From NCBI GenBank assembly GCA_012845835.1, contig JABAKD010000016.1, positions 18,727,367 to 18,791,366 of the forward strand: DNA of 64,000 bases, given 5' to 3'. This DNA comes from Undaria pinnatifida (lineage: Eukaryota > Sar > Phaeophyceae > Laminariales > Alariaceae). A model generated the notes under the pieces. That model saw only the letters and a list, made by a program, of their open reading frames with translations. It was not told the origin of the DNA and searched no databases. Both the position numbers and the translations under genes were made by a program. This document shows, in pieces, positions 1-12,800 of the stretch (position 1 is its first letter; every line of letters begins with the position of its first letter).

Positions 1-1706
1 GCATTTTTGGTGGAAGCTCGTGAAAGCTTCCATGGAAGCTTCCGTGGAAGATATGGAAGCTTCCGTGGAAGATATGGAAGCTTCCGTGGAAGCAATGGAA
101 GCTTCCATGGAAGTGCGGAAGCTTCCACGGAAGCTTCCACGCTTCCATGCCGTGGAAGCTTCCACGGAAGCTTCCACGGAAGCAACTTCCACGGAAGCTT
201 CCATGAAAGCTTCCACGGAAGCTTCCACCGAAGCAGCTTCCACAGAAGCTTCCACGAAAGCTTCCACGGACGCTACTTTCACGGAAGCTCCCATGAAAGC
301 TTCCACGGAAGCTTCCACGGAATCAACTTCCACGGAAGCTTCCACGAAAGCTTCCACGCAAGCTTCCACCGAGTCAACTTCCACGGAAGCTTCCATGAAA
401 GCTTCCACGGAAGCTACTTCCACGGAAGATTTCACGGAAGCTTCCATGGAAGCAACTTCCACGGAAGCTTCCATGCAAGCTCCCACGGAAGCAACTTCCA
501 CGGAAGCTCCCATGAAAGCTTCCACAGAAGCTTCCACGGAAGCAACTTCCACGAAAGCTTCCACGGAAGCAACTTCCACGAAGCTTTCACCGAAGCAACT
601 TCCACGGAAGCTCCCATGAAAGCTTCCACGGAAGCTACTTCCACGAAAGCTTTCGGAAGCTTCCATGGAAGCAACTTCCACAAAAGATTCCGCGGAAGCT
701 TCCACGGAAGCAACTTCCACGGAAACAACTTCCACGGAAGCTTCCATGAAAGCAACCTGACCCTAACCCTAACCCTAGCCCTAAGCTTCCATGGATTACT
801 TCCATGGAAGCTTTCGTGGAAGATTTTTTGGAAGCTCCCGTGAAAGTTGCTGCCGTGGAAGCTTTCATATCTTCTATATCTTCCATGGAAGCTTCCACGG
901 AAGCTTCCACGAAAGCTTCCGTGGAAGTTACTTCCGTGAAAGCCTCCATAACTTGCGCGAAAGCTTCCATTACTTCCATGAAAGCTTCCATTACTTCCAT
1001 GGAAGCTTCCATAAAAGCTTCCATGGAAGTTACTTCCATGGAATCTTCCATAACTTCAGCGAAAGCTTCCATTATTTCCATGAAAGCTTCCATGAAAGCT
1101 TCCGTGGACGTTACTTCCATGGAAACTTTCGTGGAAGCTTTCGTGGAAACTCCCGTGGAAGTTGCTTCCGTGGAAGCTTCCATATCTTCCATATCTTCCA
1201 TGGAAGCTTCCGTGGGAGCTTCCACGAAAGCTTCCGTGGAAGTTACTTCCGTGAAAGCTTCCATAACTTCCGCGAAAGCTTCCATTACTTCCATGAAAGC
1301 TTCCATGAAAGCTTCCGTGGAAGTTACTTCCGTGAAAGCTTCCATAACTTCCGCGAAAGCTTCCATTACTTCCACGGAAGCTTTCACGAAACCTTCCGTG
1401 GAAGTTACTTCCGTGAAAGCTTCCATAACGTCCGCGAAAGCTTCCATTACTTCCATGAAAGCTTCCATGAAAGCTTTGGTGGAAGTTACTTCCATGGATG
1501 CTTTCGTGGAAGCTTTCGTGGAAGCTTCCGTGGAAGTTACTTCCGTGGAAGCTTTCATATCTTCTCTATCCGCCATGGAAGCTTCCACCGGTTCCATTGC
1601 TTCCATGGAAGCTCTGGAAGCTTCCATATCTTTCATGGAAGCTTCCATGGAAGCGGTGAAAGCTTCCACGGAAGCTTTCACGAGCTTCCACGCAAAATGC
1701 AAGTAG
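1..1706. repeat. Degenerate satellite of palindromic 12-bp tiles
   Basis: The stretch is built from variants of GGAAGCTTCCACGGAAGC. The sub-words GGAAGCTTCC and TTCCATGGAA are self-complementary. Left of about 757 most tiles read TTCCACGGAAGC; right of about 787 most read TTCCGTGGAAGT, the reverse complement, so the array flips orientation. The right half has a higher-order repeat of roughly 80-90 bp (blocks at about 919, 1228, 1317 and 1396). Because the tile is a multiple of three and has no stops, several frames are open on both strands. Those ORFs are a by-product of the repeat and not evidence of a gene. The array starts at or before the window edge. Confidence 0.93.
758..786. repeat. 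Interstitial telomere-like CCCTAA tract
   Basis: About four to five tandem units of CCCTAA (one reads CCCTAG) sit inside the palindromic satellite, exactly where the satellite changes strand. The sequence matches the TTAGGG class of telomere repeats. Confidence 0.85.
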
Positions 1707-2548
1707 TGCAGGAGACAGAGCATGATGACCGATCAATCTGTATGTTTTGCCAAAGATCCAGATTACAAGCAGTAGTAGCGAGACAGTATATATATGGTCT
1801 AGTGAGTGATTCATGAGTATAAGTGACAAAGAAGCAAAGAAAACAAAAAGAAAAAAAACAATATGATACGATAGAGGGGGGAGGTTCCTTTTTCGGGTCT
1901 CGGTTGTCAGCGAGCGGCTCGGAGCCACTCGATCGAGCGCGAGCGGTTACCCTATCGATATATATATATATATGTTGATCGGTCTTAAGCGTTTGTTTTT
2001 TGCTTTCGATTTGTCGCGTTTTTCACCGCCGCCATGAAGAGAGCGTTGTTGGCCAAGGGGGGCACACAAAAACGACAAAATGGACCCACACTCCTCTAAC
2101 AATAGAAATGTCAAAAGTAAAAACAAATTGTGGGGCGTGTTGTGATTTTCTGTGCGAACCGATAAAATGGCGGGGGGGAGTGGGTTTCAAACTTTTCCAC
2201 TTGGTTTAAGTAACTCCCGCTCCCCCTCCCGCCCTTTTGTCTGGCTCCTCAGAAAAACCAATTGTTGTGGATAGATTATTTTGTTTTTTAGTGAGAGTGC
2301 TCCCCCGCTCCGCCTTTTTTTTTTCGAGTATCACAGCTAATCGGGCGAGCGGCTTCAACTCGGCAGAGAAAGGAGGTGTTGATGGCTTCACCGGTCTCAC
2401 CACCTCAAACACACCAGATAATATGTATAGTACCAAATATATTAAGGTTTAGAGGTTTTTACGCTCATTTTTGCAGTTTTTTTTTCTTCTGTTTATTCAC
2501 TTATCACATGAAGGCGTAGACCCAACCCAACCCCAACCTTGACTCTTT
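1707..2548. other. Intergenic, no gene seen
   Basis: The stretch holds a short TA dinucleotide run at about 1959-1973 and several A, T and G homopolymer runs. No exon, RNA gene or mobile element was recognised. Confidence 0.5.
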
Positions 2549-2858
2549 TTTTTCTTTTTCTCACACTTCTACTTTCCAGCTTCTGGACAAGCCGTGGTCA
2601 CAGGTGTTGCCCCTTCTCCCCCCCGGTTCTTGCCTTCAATTTTTATCGCGCATAAGGTTGAGCAATCCCACTGCTCGTCGATATTTCATCCAGTGTTGCT
2701 AACTCACGCTCTCGTGCTTTCCGCTAGTCAATTTGTGCACAAGAAAAAGTCCCAACAAATTTATACGAGTATGAACTCGGCGGGGCTTGAACTCACGAAA
2801 TTGACCTATACCAGGCTCGATGATAACCTGATACGCCACCGGGGCGACCGGTATTTAT
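2549..2858 (-). mobile_element. tRNA-derived SINE (family S), copy A
   Basis: On the minus strand a tRNA-like head (GTGGCGTATCAGGTTATC as box A, GAGTTCAAGCCC as box B) starts at about 2855. A body of about 200 bp follows and ends in an A-rich tail, seen as T-runs at 2549-2562. The body matches the copies at 29358-29669 and 23588-24900. The pol III box order and A-rich tail are the standard SINE layout. The parent tRNA is not clear. Confidence 0.8.
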
Positions 2859-2859
2859 A

Positions 2860-5800
2860 TAACCCCGACCCTAACTCAGGCCAAGGCTACGACCCTTTCG
2901 ATGTGGATGAGGTGAAAAAAAACGTGCGCAACACCTAAAAAAAACTAATATTCTTGGTACTTTATCTGGTATGTTTGGGGTGGAGAGAACGCAGGAAAGC
3001 CTGCTTTAGGAGTGAAAACCCGACAGGCAGTGAAAATTAAGGTAGTACCGCCGCGGTCCTTGTCAAAAGTTGCAAGCGACGAGTGTAAAACAAAGGTACA
3101 GGCAACCCCCTGATCAGTAAACTTTTGGGGGAACACCCGATTTTCGGTTTTTTCGTCATCCATTTTTTCGTTTGTGTTATTTTTCTTTGTCGTAAGCTCC
3201 CGAATATTACTACGTACGTACCATTTTCTTTTTTTTTTTTCTTGTCTTAAGCTCCCGGATATTACTACGTACCGCACGCCGAAGGAGACGTCGTGCACAC
3301 ATAAATAACCATAGGAAACTATCAAAACATACGGGGGGTAGTAGCATCATAGCAACCCGTTCGCAACCAAACCAACAAAACGACGGCCCGGATTTCCCAG
3401 CCCATCCTTCTTCTGCCTCCCCTCACTTACCTCTACCATATATATAAATAAATATATATATATTTAGATATATCGATACGATAAAATGCAACATGCGAAG
3501 GATAATATCAGTACCGAGAAAGTACGGGTACTTTTACTGTCCTCCGTATATGTACCGTATACCGTATCGTCCTCTGAGATAATTCTTCGTTTTGATACCA
3601 CACGCTTAAACCGCCTCCACTCCCTCGCTTGCTCGCTGACTCGACTCGACTATTTCCTCAAATTCCTTATCCGTTCTCCTGGTGGCATATATCGGAATAA
3701 AAGTACCGAAGAAAAAAGGTGGGCTCCCTCGCTAAACCACGAGCAAGAACGCACCAGGCAGGGCGTTTTTTTTTCTTGTATGTACAGCACTAAATTCCTT
3801 CATCCATCCGTCCCTCCCTCCCTCCCTCCTCCCCCCCCCCATCCAACATCCATCCTTCGTTTTTTGTTCTTAGTCCTCCCTTCCTTCCTTTCCCCTCACC
3901 CCTTCGTATGTTCCGTCGAGAACAGAAAACAGCGGCGAACACCATAGTAGGCTTCCTTGACCAAAATGCCATACGAGCAAGCGAGCGTACCTACGAATTC
4001 ATTCATGTATGTCTGGGCTGTGTACCGTACACTAAAACGAAACAAGGACAGCAAGCAAAGAAACATCAACAGAGCGGTAACGACACCCCAGCCAGAAGAC
4101 AACAGCCCCCCGCCCCCGTCTCCTCTCTCTCCCCTCGCAAAAAAAAAGAGTGCGTAAGGGCGGAGGAAACAGCGCCACAACTGCACGACGAGCCATGATT
4201 CAACGCGGCTCACTGTATGTTTCACCACGAGCGCTTGCTTGCTTGCATTTCTGTTGATTGCATGCACTTGGTCTGTTTCGCACCACAAAACAGACAAACC
4301 AAACCAACCAACCAACCCATCCCAACGGATAGGTAGGAGCCATGCATGCGGGCGTGATGTTCGCTTAAACTTTTGCCTGCCTAGCACAGCAAAAACAACG
4401 GGGGAAAACAACCAACCAACCAGCCAGCCCCACCCAACCCAACCCAAGGGCGCTGAGCCAAGCGCTGCGCCGGCGTGACGTTTGCTAACCACTCTGCCTT
4501 TCACACCCCCTGAAACTGCAGGTGAGCCAACCAACCAACCCATCCAACCCAAACGCTGAGCTATGAGGCAATCAGGCATAATGTTTGCTCTCGCTTGGCA
4601 TGCCTTGCACCCCCAAATAAAGATACCAACTAGCCCATCAATCATCCCGCCCAACCCAAAAACCCAAACGCCCAAGTCGGCGCCGCCTGTGCTGCTGTCA
4701 CGGTTTCAGCCTGCAACGCGCTACCGATCGACCGGTCGTTCCCACATACCAAAGAACCAATCAACGCGCCGGGATAAACCCCGGCAGCCGCAGCAGCACG
4801 GGGAGCAGAAAAGAGAACAAGAGAAACACCAAGAAACAAAAAAGAGAAAGAAAGGAAAGCCACCAACAAGAGGACGACAACAAAAAGAAAAGAGAACAAG
4901 AAAAGGGACAACGAACGAAAACAACAACAAACACGATTTATTGCGCAATCGGCGGAGTCCCCTCCTTCCCTTCTTCCACCCATGTCGCGCATCTATTGGG
5001 GGGGGGCACAGCTACAAACACAAAAGAAAAGAAACAGACCCATCTACCGAGGCGGGGGGGGGGGGGGTGTTATATATTCCTACGGGACGAGAGCCGTTTA
5101 CTTACCGTACCCTTAACCCTTAGAGGGCTGCTCTTGCCCCCCACAATCCACGACAAAGCACTAGAGTTGGACTAGGATGCCGGTAAATTGTGCACGATTT
5201 CCGCGAAAAACCACTTGAAATTACAGTAGGATGCCGGTACGTTTCGCAGTGGTAAAGGGCAACTGTTGCCTGCACCCGCGTTTGGGAGCAAAAACATTTG
5301 GAAACAGAGTTGGCTCGTTTTCGCAGTAGTAAGTCAAGGGCCGAGACTGAGTGAGTCAGAACAGCCACACTCGAAACCTTCCTCTGCTGAAGGCGAAGGC
5401 AAAGACAAACCACCCCCCTATCAATTTTTCTTCCCCTCTCCCCTCTGCGTCCTCCCCCCCCCCCCCCCCCCCCCCGCGCCCAACGCCCTCTCCACACACC
5501 CCTCTTGCATGCCTCTTTTTTCTACTAATCATCCGGCTCGCTCCCCGCTTGTGTGGCCTTATTTCAACGCATTAAATCAAACTTTTTCAGTTTTGCCGAA
5601 GGTCCGAAAAGGTTGTACGGGTTTGTACGGGTGGGGGGACTTCCAGTTCCATTGCTACCAAGAAAATTTCAAGAAAAATCTCAGCAAGTAACCTCCTAAG
5701 AAGGAGCAACTCCCATTAGTAAGAAGAAAATCTTACGAAGAACCTCCCAAAAAGAACCTTTCAAGCAGAAAAAGCAGCCTCATAACAGAGAAACTTGAAA

Positions 5801-6460
5801 AAAAAAATCTTTAGGCAAAGCGCGCAAGCAAGGCCCGTCATTTTCCCTTCCCCTCCGCAAATAGTGTATCGGTAGCTATACAACGGTTTTGCGGCTGGCG
5901 CCGCCCGCTAAATGAAGCGAGTCCATAGTAGCCTCTTCGTTGGTACACACCATGAGCGGGTGCGGTCATCCGTCCGTCCTACGCACGATAGCCGACGGGA
6001 GTTTGAGCATCGAAAAAAAAATCTGCTTCTCCATCTCCCACCCCCACCCTAACCCCCACCCCGAGCCGCGCAGAAGACAAAGCCAGTCAAGTGCCTGCCG
6101 TAGTAGACCCAGCCAGCCGGCCGGGCTACGAGAGCAAGTTCGAAAAAAAATGGAATGCGAACAAGAGGGAGAAACAAGAAAAGAAATAACAAAAACAAGA
6201 AGGATCAACAACAAGGGCAAGGGTTCGACGGACACCCTATCATACCGCTCTTGTTCCGATGCGTCGCTTTCCTTTTACTGTTGAAGCACTGTACCTACAG
6301 GCTTTGGCGGGGGGAAAGGCAAAACAACCGCGACCGATCGACAGACAGACCGACAGACAGCCCGACAAACTGCGCCGCGGTACATATATACCGACGTAGC
6401 AAATACGAAAGCGAATACCAAGGAGAAAAACCTCCACCCCCCCCAACAAGCTACATCATT
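2860..6460. other. Intergenic, low-complexity DNA
   Basis: No gene is recognised. Three diverged tandem units of about 115 bp carrying AACCAACCAACC runs lie at about 4293-4620. A G14 run is at 5054-5067 and a C22 run at 5454-5475. Pyrimidine-rich tracts occur around 3810-3900. The short open frames here have no recognisable protein content and follow base composition. Confidence 0.5.
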
Positions 6461-6855
6461 GACTTCTCTCCTCCCCTCCTCTCACCCCCCCTGCATTCAC
6501 TCCCTTTCTCTTTACTCTTTTCCCCGCCCCCCCCACCTCCCGTCCTTCAACATCTTTCAAGCGTGTGCTAGGTAGGGTATACTTGGGGGTACCAAACCTA
6601 CTAGGTTGGGTGGTACTCGGGTATGTACCCGGGTATCGGTCACACTCGGGGTATACCCCCAGAGTACACACCATACCAAACGTACCATTGATATATCTCC
6701 CCCCACTTCTTTCTCCCTCCCCTCCTTCCATATACTCCCCCCGCCCGAATCACCTCCATCACCCCCCCTGCTTCCATATACTTCTTCCCCGCCGATCATC
6801 CTCCATAATCCCCTCTCTCCCTCCCCCACCCCCGCCTCGTTCTGTTCTTCAACAG
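6460..6855. repeat. Pyrimidine-rich tracts downstream of the HMG gene
   Basis: Two long C/T-rich tracts (about 6460-6560 and 6700-6855) share the order of their words and look like a diverged duplication. Between them, 6565-6680 has short inverted words (GGTACC, CCCGGGTA, GGGGTATACCCC) that could form hairpins. They lie just past the stop codon of the minus-strand HMG gene. Confidence 0.5.
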
Positions 6856-6879
6856 GCCGAGGGATAGGGTAGGGGATAC

Positions 6880-9800
6880 TTATGTTCTGTCCCCATCCTC
6901 GTCTTCGTCTCCCTCGTACGAGTCTTTTGCCACACCACCGCTCCTCACTTGGGCGGCGAGCGCGGCTGCGGGGGGGAGGGAGAGAGGGTAGGGTAGGTTA
7001 GGGCAGGGTCGGGCAGAGTAGGGTAGGGTAGAGAGTAGGGCAGGGTAGGGCAGGGCGGGGTTGGGTCGGGTAGGGTAGGGTAGGTTAGATTAGGTTAGGT
7101 TAGGTTAGGTTAGGTTAGGTGAGGGCAGGGTAGGGCAGGGCAGGGTAGGGTAGGGTAGGGTAGGGTAGGGTAGGGTAGGGTAGGGTAGGGTAGGGTAGGG
7201 CAGGGTAGGGCAGGGTAGGGTAGGGTAGGGTAGGGTAGGGTAGGGTAGGGTAGGGTAGGGTAGGGTAGGGTAGGGTAGGGTAGGGTAGGGTAGGGTAGGG
7301 TAGGGTAGGGTAGGGTAGGGTAGGGTAGGGCAGGGTAGGGAAGAATAGGGTAGGGTAGGGTAGGGTAGGATATGGTTAGGTAGCGTAGGATAGGTGAAGT
7401 GTTGTGTAGGGCAGGTGAACGTCGCGTAGGGCGGGGATAAGAGACACATCACATAAAATATCAACCAACATCAATCAACCACTCAATCACCAATTACTGA
7501 ACGTGTCGCTTTCTATACAGAAACCGCAGTCGCGTAACAAAATAACCAAAAACCAACCGCATATTACGCACCTGCGCCTTCGCCTCCATGCCTCCACACG
7601 ACCATAGCCTCGCGGTACCGTGCGGTGTCGTCCTGAGCCTTGGCCTGGTAAGGCAACTTTTCCTCGTCGGACATGCGGTTCCACTCCTGTACGGTCCAAA
7701 TGTCGGTCGGTCGGTCGGTCGGTCGGCCGTTCCAGTATTTCGGTCGTTGGTTTGAGTACTCCGTTCGTTCCAGTATTTCGGTCGGACGTTTGTCCGCTCC
7801 AACATTTTACAATTTTTTGGTCGTTCGTTTGTTCCAGTCTTTTGGTCGTTGTTTTGTGCGTTTCATGATTCCGGCCATCGAAGAAGATAGAAATATCAAT
7901 CGCAAGAATATCCGCAAGTACAAAAGCAAGAAATTCTTCGACAAGGAAAAGTGACTACAGCAGTACATATCTACCAGGTATACTATAAAAATTGCAAAAA
8001 CACTCCAGCTGTGAGATAGAAGATTTCGTCGTTTCACTCATCTTTGCGTGCTTTGTGATACTCCGATCGCGCGATATTATATTACTGCCAAGATGTAATG
8101 ACGTTTTGATTCCGAAAAAAAAACGCAGTTTAGCTGACATCATATGCGTCTACTGCCGATGTTATTTAGTCTACATTTTTTCATAGTAACTAGCAAATCA
8201 CGTCCTCTTCCTCCCTCGCCTGCCCCAGCAAATTTTAGACACGTCCATGTTTTTCCGGCGTTCGGGTAGGTGTCCCTCAGTTTGGGCTTGTCCCCCCAAA
8301 AATTGCCCCAAATCGTTTGTTTTTAGGTTCTACATAAAACCCGTGTCGCATGGCCTTGCTCTAGTGCAGGAAAGCGCTCATGGCGCGCTTACATTCATTA
8401 AAAACAGACAGATAACAAAAAACAAAAAACAGAAATACCAGGTACCATGGTGCAGAAAAAAAACCCGGTAAAACACGGAATCCGAAAAAATGGAAAAAAG
8501 ACAAAAATAAAAAAAAAATGGGAGAAAATAAAATAACAAACAAATACAGCATCCTCCCATACCTGTCCTAGCATCTTGGACATGTCCATGTTTTTCGCCT
8601 CAGGGTAGGTATCCCTCAGCCTGGGCCGCATGGACTGGCTGAAGTGGAGGAAAGCGCTCATGGCGCGCTTAGGTGCCAGAGGGTCCTTCTTGGCCCTCTT
8701 GTTGGGCACCTTAAGGGGACCGTCGTACACCGACAGCTCTTGTTCATACCTACAGGAACACCGTTCGTTGATTGGTCAAGACCATTGATTAGTCGGTCGG
8801 CCGACAACGTTGGTTGGCCGGTCGATCGGTCGATGATTGGTCGACCGGTACATACAACATATGTGGGGGAGAAAGAGGAGAGAACGCAAACCGGAGACAG
8901 GGGGGCGGGGGTGGCTAGTAGCGTTAGGGTATATGCACCACGCGGTAAACTACACCCCCGTTACATAGAACAGACGTGGGGGGGAAGAAGAGAGGGGAAA
9001 ACGCAAATCGGAGACAAAGGGGCGGGGGTGGCTAGCACCGTTAGGGTATAAAGATCGCACGGTAAAATATACCCAAGGGTTTAACATCTGGCATGGAGTA
9101 TTGCTTTTCCTGTGACTACGGACTTGATTATGCGAGTCAATGTGAGAACAACAACAACAACAACTGGTATACCCGTATAAGGTATACACAATTTTTTAGG
9201 CCATCAAGACGAAACACTGGCATATATGAAGGAGGCAATACTGTTGCGGCCAGGGGACAGGGGGGACCCTGGGGGGGGAATGGTACAGAGGAGGCAGTAG
9301 TGCGGCCTTAGGACAGAGGTTACGGCATATAAGAAACGGATGGAATCGCCTTGACTGACTGACTGACTGACTGACTGACCGCTTGACGCTTGCCCGTCTC
9401 CTGGCATCTGCATCGAAGAGAACTCGGTTTCACGAAAAAGGGTCCTACTTTTTTGGAGCGGCGCAAAACAAGACACTCGCATTCGCTCATAAGACGAGGA
9501 AGGGGGTACGTACGAGATCTCGCCAGGTATTCGTGCTGGTGCATATTTAAAAATGGCGTTTTTACCGTGTTAACAGTTACATGCATGGGATTGCGCACCG
9601 GGTGGCATTTTCTTCTTGTACCAAACTTTTTTCAAGACCTATTATGGGAAATATTATTTTTGGCTCTCTTTCTGAACTGAATTTTAGGCCAATTATACCG
9701 GTTTTACTCGGCTGGACTGTCAAAAACACCGGTACACTCCTCAAGATCCATCGCGTAGTTTTCCGAGGGCTTTCTGGAGCAGTTCTCCGTTTCTCCAGGG

Positions 9801-12800
9801 TCTCATTTTGATTTTTGGCGCAACAAATCAGTTTTCAAAAATATGCATTGTTGCTCAAAACTGAGGCCAAAAAAAAATGAATTTTTGAGGACATTTGGCT
9901 ACAAATCATAAGGTCGTCAGAACTGGAAAATTGGACGAACAGACAAACTACGAGTCTGGAGAAACGGGAAAGTGCGTCAGAAAGCTCTCGGAAAACTACG
10001 GGGAGCATTCTGAAGACTCTTTAGGTGTTTTTGGTCGCCCCGCCGAGTAAATCGCGTATTATCACCCAAAAATCTCAGTTCTGAGGGCCCAAAACAATTC
10101 CCCATAATAGCTGGTCTATAAGGGGAGAAACATATCTATCTCATCACATCAAAAGAGGTCATCAACAGACCAGTCTCAGAACAACTAAGCGCACCCCTAC
10201 CGAATACGGGTACCATGGTGCGTAACATGGTATGTACGAGTGCGAAATAAGGAAGGAGGCGAAAAAAAAAACGACACGGCAAAATCTCGGGGGTGCTTTA
10301 CCGGTTACAGTATTCCGTCGACGGGCCGGGCCACCATGTGCACGATTCAAGGCTAGTTCATAGTTCACCACTAGATGTGACGTTTACTTCGTTGTTTGGT
10401 TTTCAAACATCCGGCGGATGGGAGAAAATGAAACTCGAAGCTCACTACACCACTTCCACACATACTTTCACACATGCGGTGTGCCGCTTTAACTCAACTG
10501 CATCCGTGCTCCAGCGCTAGCTGGCGTATCCTTTGGTTCCTGAGGAACCACAGCGCGAGCTGTCCTTACCAGTGGTCACCGTTACTACCCAAGCAGCGCA
10601 TTCTGACACCAACACACCAACACACCAACACACTAGCACTAAGGTTTTGAGGGTGATCTTGACTTGACCCCGTACCAGGGGTATTGGACATGATGACTTG
10701 ATGGCTTCATGACGTGCATGATCATTTCCAGGGTATACAGTTTACCACTTACACGAGACAAAGGTTGACGGACCCTGCCTACGTGAAAAGCCGGCCAAAA
10801 CCAGCTTGCCTTGCACGACACGAGGCCTGAATAGGGCGGCTACCGCCTTATACACAAGAGCCGGGCTCTATATACTCACCTGCTTGCTCCGCTACGGAAT
10901 TGTATCACTCATGTTCGACGGCTTCAATACTCGTCTTATTGTTCAACTGATGTACCCTCCTTCCCCGAGCAGGCGTATCTGCCCCCGTGCCTCATTCTTA
11001 TTTCTAGGCATCTGTGGGGTCAGCAGCACGGTGTACCATACCTTGAAAACGCAGTATTCGCTCAATACAACGGTTATCGCCTTAATTGCGAAAAAACTAA
11101 CAACCGCCTCATACAAGAACGAACAAAGCGACCTCTCGACATAGGGAGGTCAAACACTACTTCGCACTATACCGCCTTATATAAGCCCCACTACTACTTG
11201 TAGGCCAAATTCCACCTTATATAAATAAGTCCCCACCGTAGTCCTAACCTTAAATACCGCCTTATACAAGCCCCCCCACACTAACCGTAACTCGAAAGCA
11301 ATCAAGCAACACTACGTTCATTATCGAAACATAACCAAAAAAGGTGGGGTTTGGAGCGGGTAGCCAATCCTGGAACAACAAGGGTGGTGTTTTCGCCTCG
11401 AAGGCATATTCTTCACAACCAAAAAAAAACGGGCTTTGCAATGGGACGGCGTTTCTACCCCCCCCCCCTTCTCCCCTCCCCACACCTGTCGCCAGGTAGG
11501 CTTACCTGTCTTTGTCGACGGCAGCCTTAGCTATCCACTCTCCCTTGTCGTCCTCGCTGAGCTCTCTCCATCGAGCCGCGATGCCCTTCATCACCTCCGT
11601 CACCCTTGATTACATACAGTAAAAGTATAGTTCATAGTAGTAATACCACAAAAACACACCACACAAACAAAACAGACAGAACGACAGATCCACAAGACAA
11701 ACGAACAGACGGACAGGCAGACAAAGCGCGTACCGACAAGAGAAGAGGAAGGAGGGGGGCACGATAAGATGGGAGGGATGCCATAACAATGAGACCGCAT
11801 TCAAGGAAGAGATAAGAGATAAAGAGATTGCTACAGCCTCTAGGGATCGTCAGAGAGAGACTGCGACAGCAGCAGTATCGAGGCGTTATGAGAAAGGGAG
11901 AGCGGTACTGCTCAACCAAGCCAAAAATCACAATTTCCCACGAATTTTTTAGTGCTGTCGCGTAGTGTTTGTCGTATATACCCTTTGTATCATAAGGTAT
12001 GAACGGACAAGAACGACAGCTGGGACCAAGAGACCACCAAGCCGGTCGGCTGCTGTTACCAACATTTCGAGACAACACGAGTGACGCAGCCTGCAAAGCT
12101 GAGAATCGACCATTCAATCGGTCGAACTAATAGCTGACGTGTTTCAAGTAATTAAACTGGTGTATACCTTGCGTAAAATAACGCGGGAACGATAACCGAT
12201 GTCACTGACCTGTCGGTTAAATGCCCATGAAGGCAGGCATGACAGGGCCAGGCCAGCCAACAGCAAAAACTATCATGTTATGACAGAACGCGAGAGCGTT
12301 TGCACAGCAAAAAACTATCACGCAATAACAGCGTGTGTATACTCGTATTGCATGTGAATGTGTGTGGAAGGGATAAGAGAGAGGAAAAGGGATAAAGATA
12401 AAAAAAGAGGAAAACATAAAACGACAAACATGGCGACAGCTACTGAGATGAGTGGGAGAGAGGGTCGACATCGAGACTTGAGATGAGAGAGAGAGGGGGG
12501 GGGGGGGAGACAGAGGGCGAGAGAGGGGGAATTGGGGCAGCAGGCCATATAGCAGTGACAGCGCGGTATGGACGGAGAAAATACAGAGATAAAACGGAGC
12601 CACCGCAACGAATAACACAAGTAGCACTACCGGCTTGTGGCATAACGCCTCGCTATATACTACAAATGCCTTTCGTAGTGGGTACTCTTACTATACCTCA
12701 CATTTAATACACCTGCCGCAACAGATAACATAATCACAAGTACAATACTTGTCAACAAGGTCTTTGCGGGATACACAGTTTGGGTACTGTCAACACCGTG

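Noticed and set aside
7-1816. Several open frames of 200-360 codons on both strands
   Set aside because: They are readings of the palindromic satellite, whose unit length is a multiple of three. The peptides are simple repeats and occur in opposite frames alike.
1566-1928. 120-codon minus-strand frame with a hydrophobic segment (membrane protein)
   Set aside because: Its C-terminal third is satellite translation and the hydrophobic part comes from A/T-rich DNA.
7105-7464. 119-codon minus-strand frame rich in YPTLP
   Set aside because: It is the translation of the CCCTA array, which lies in an intron.
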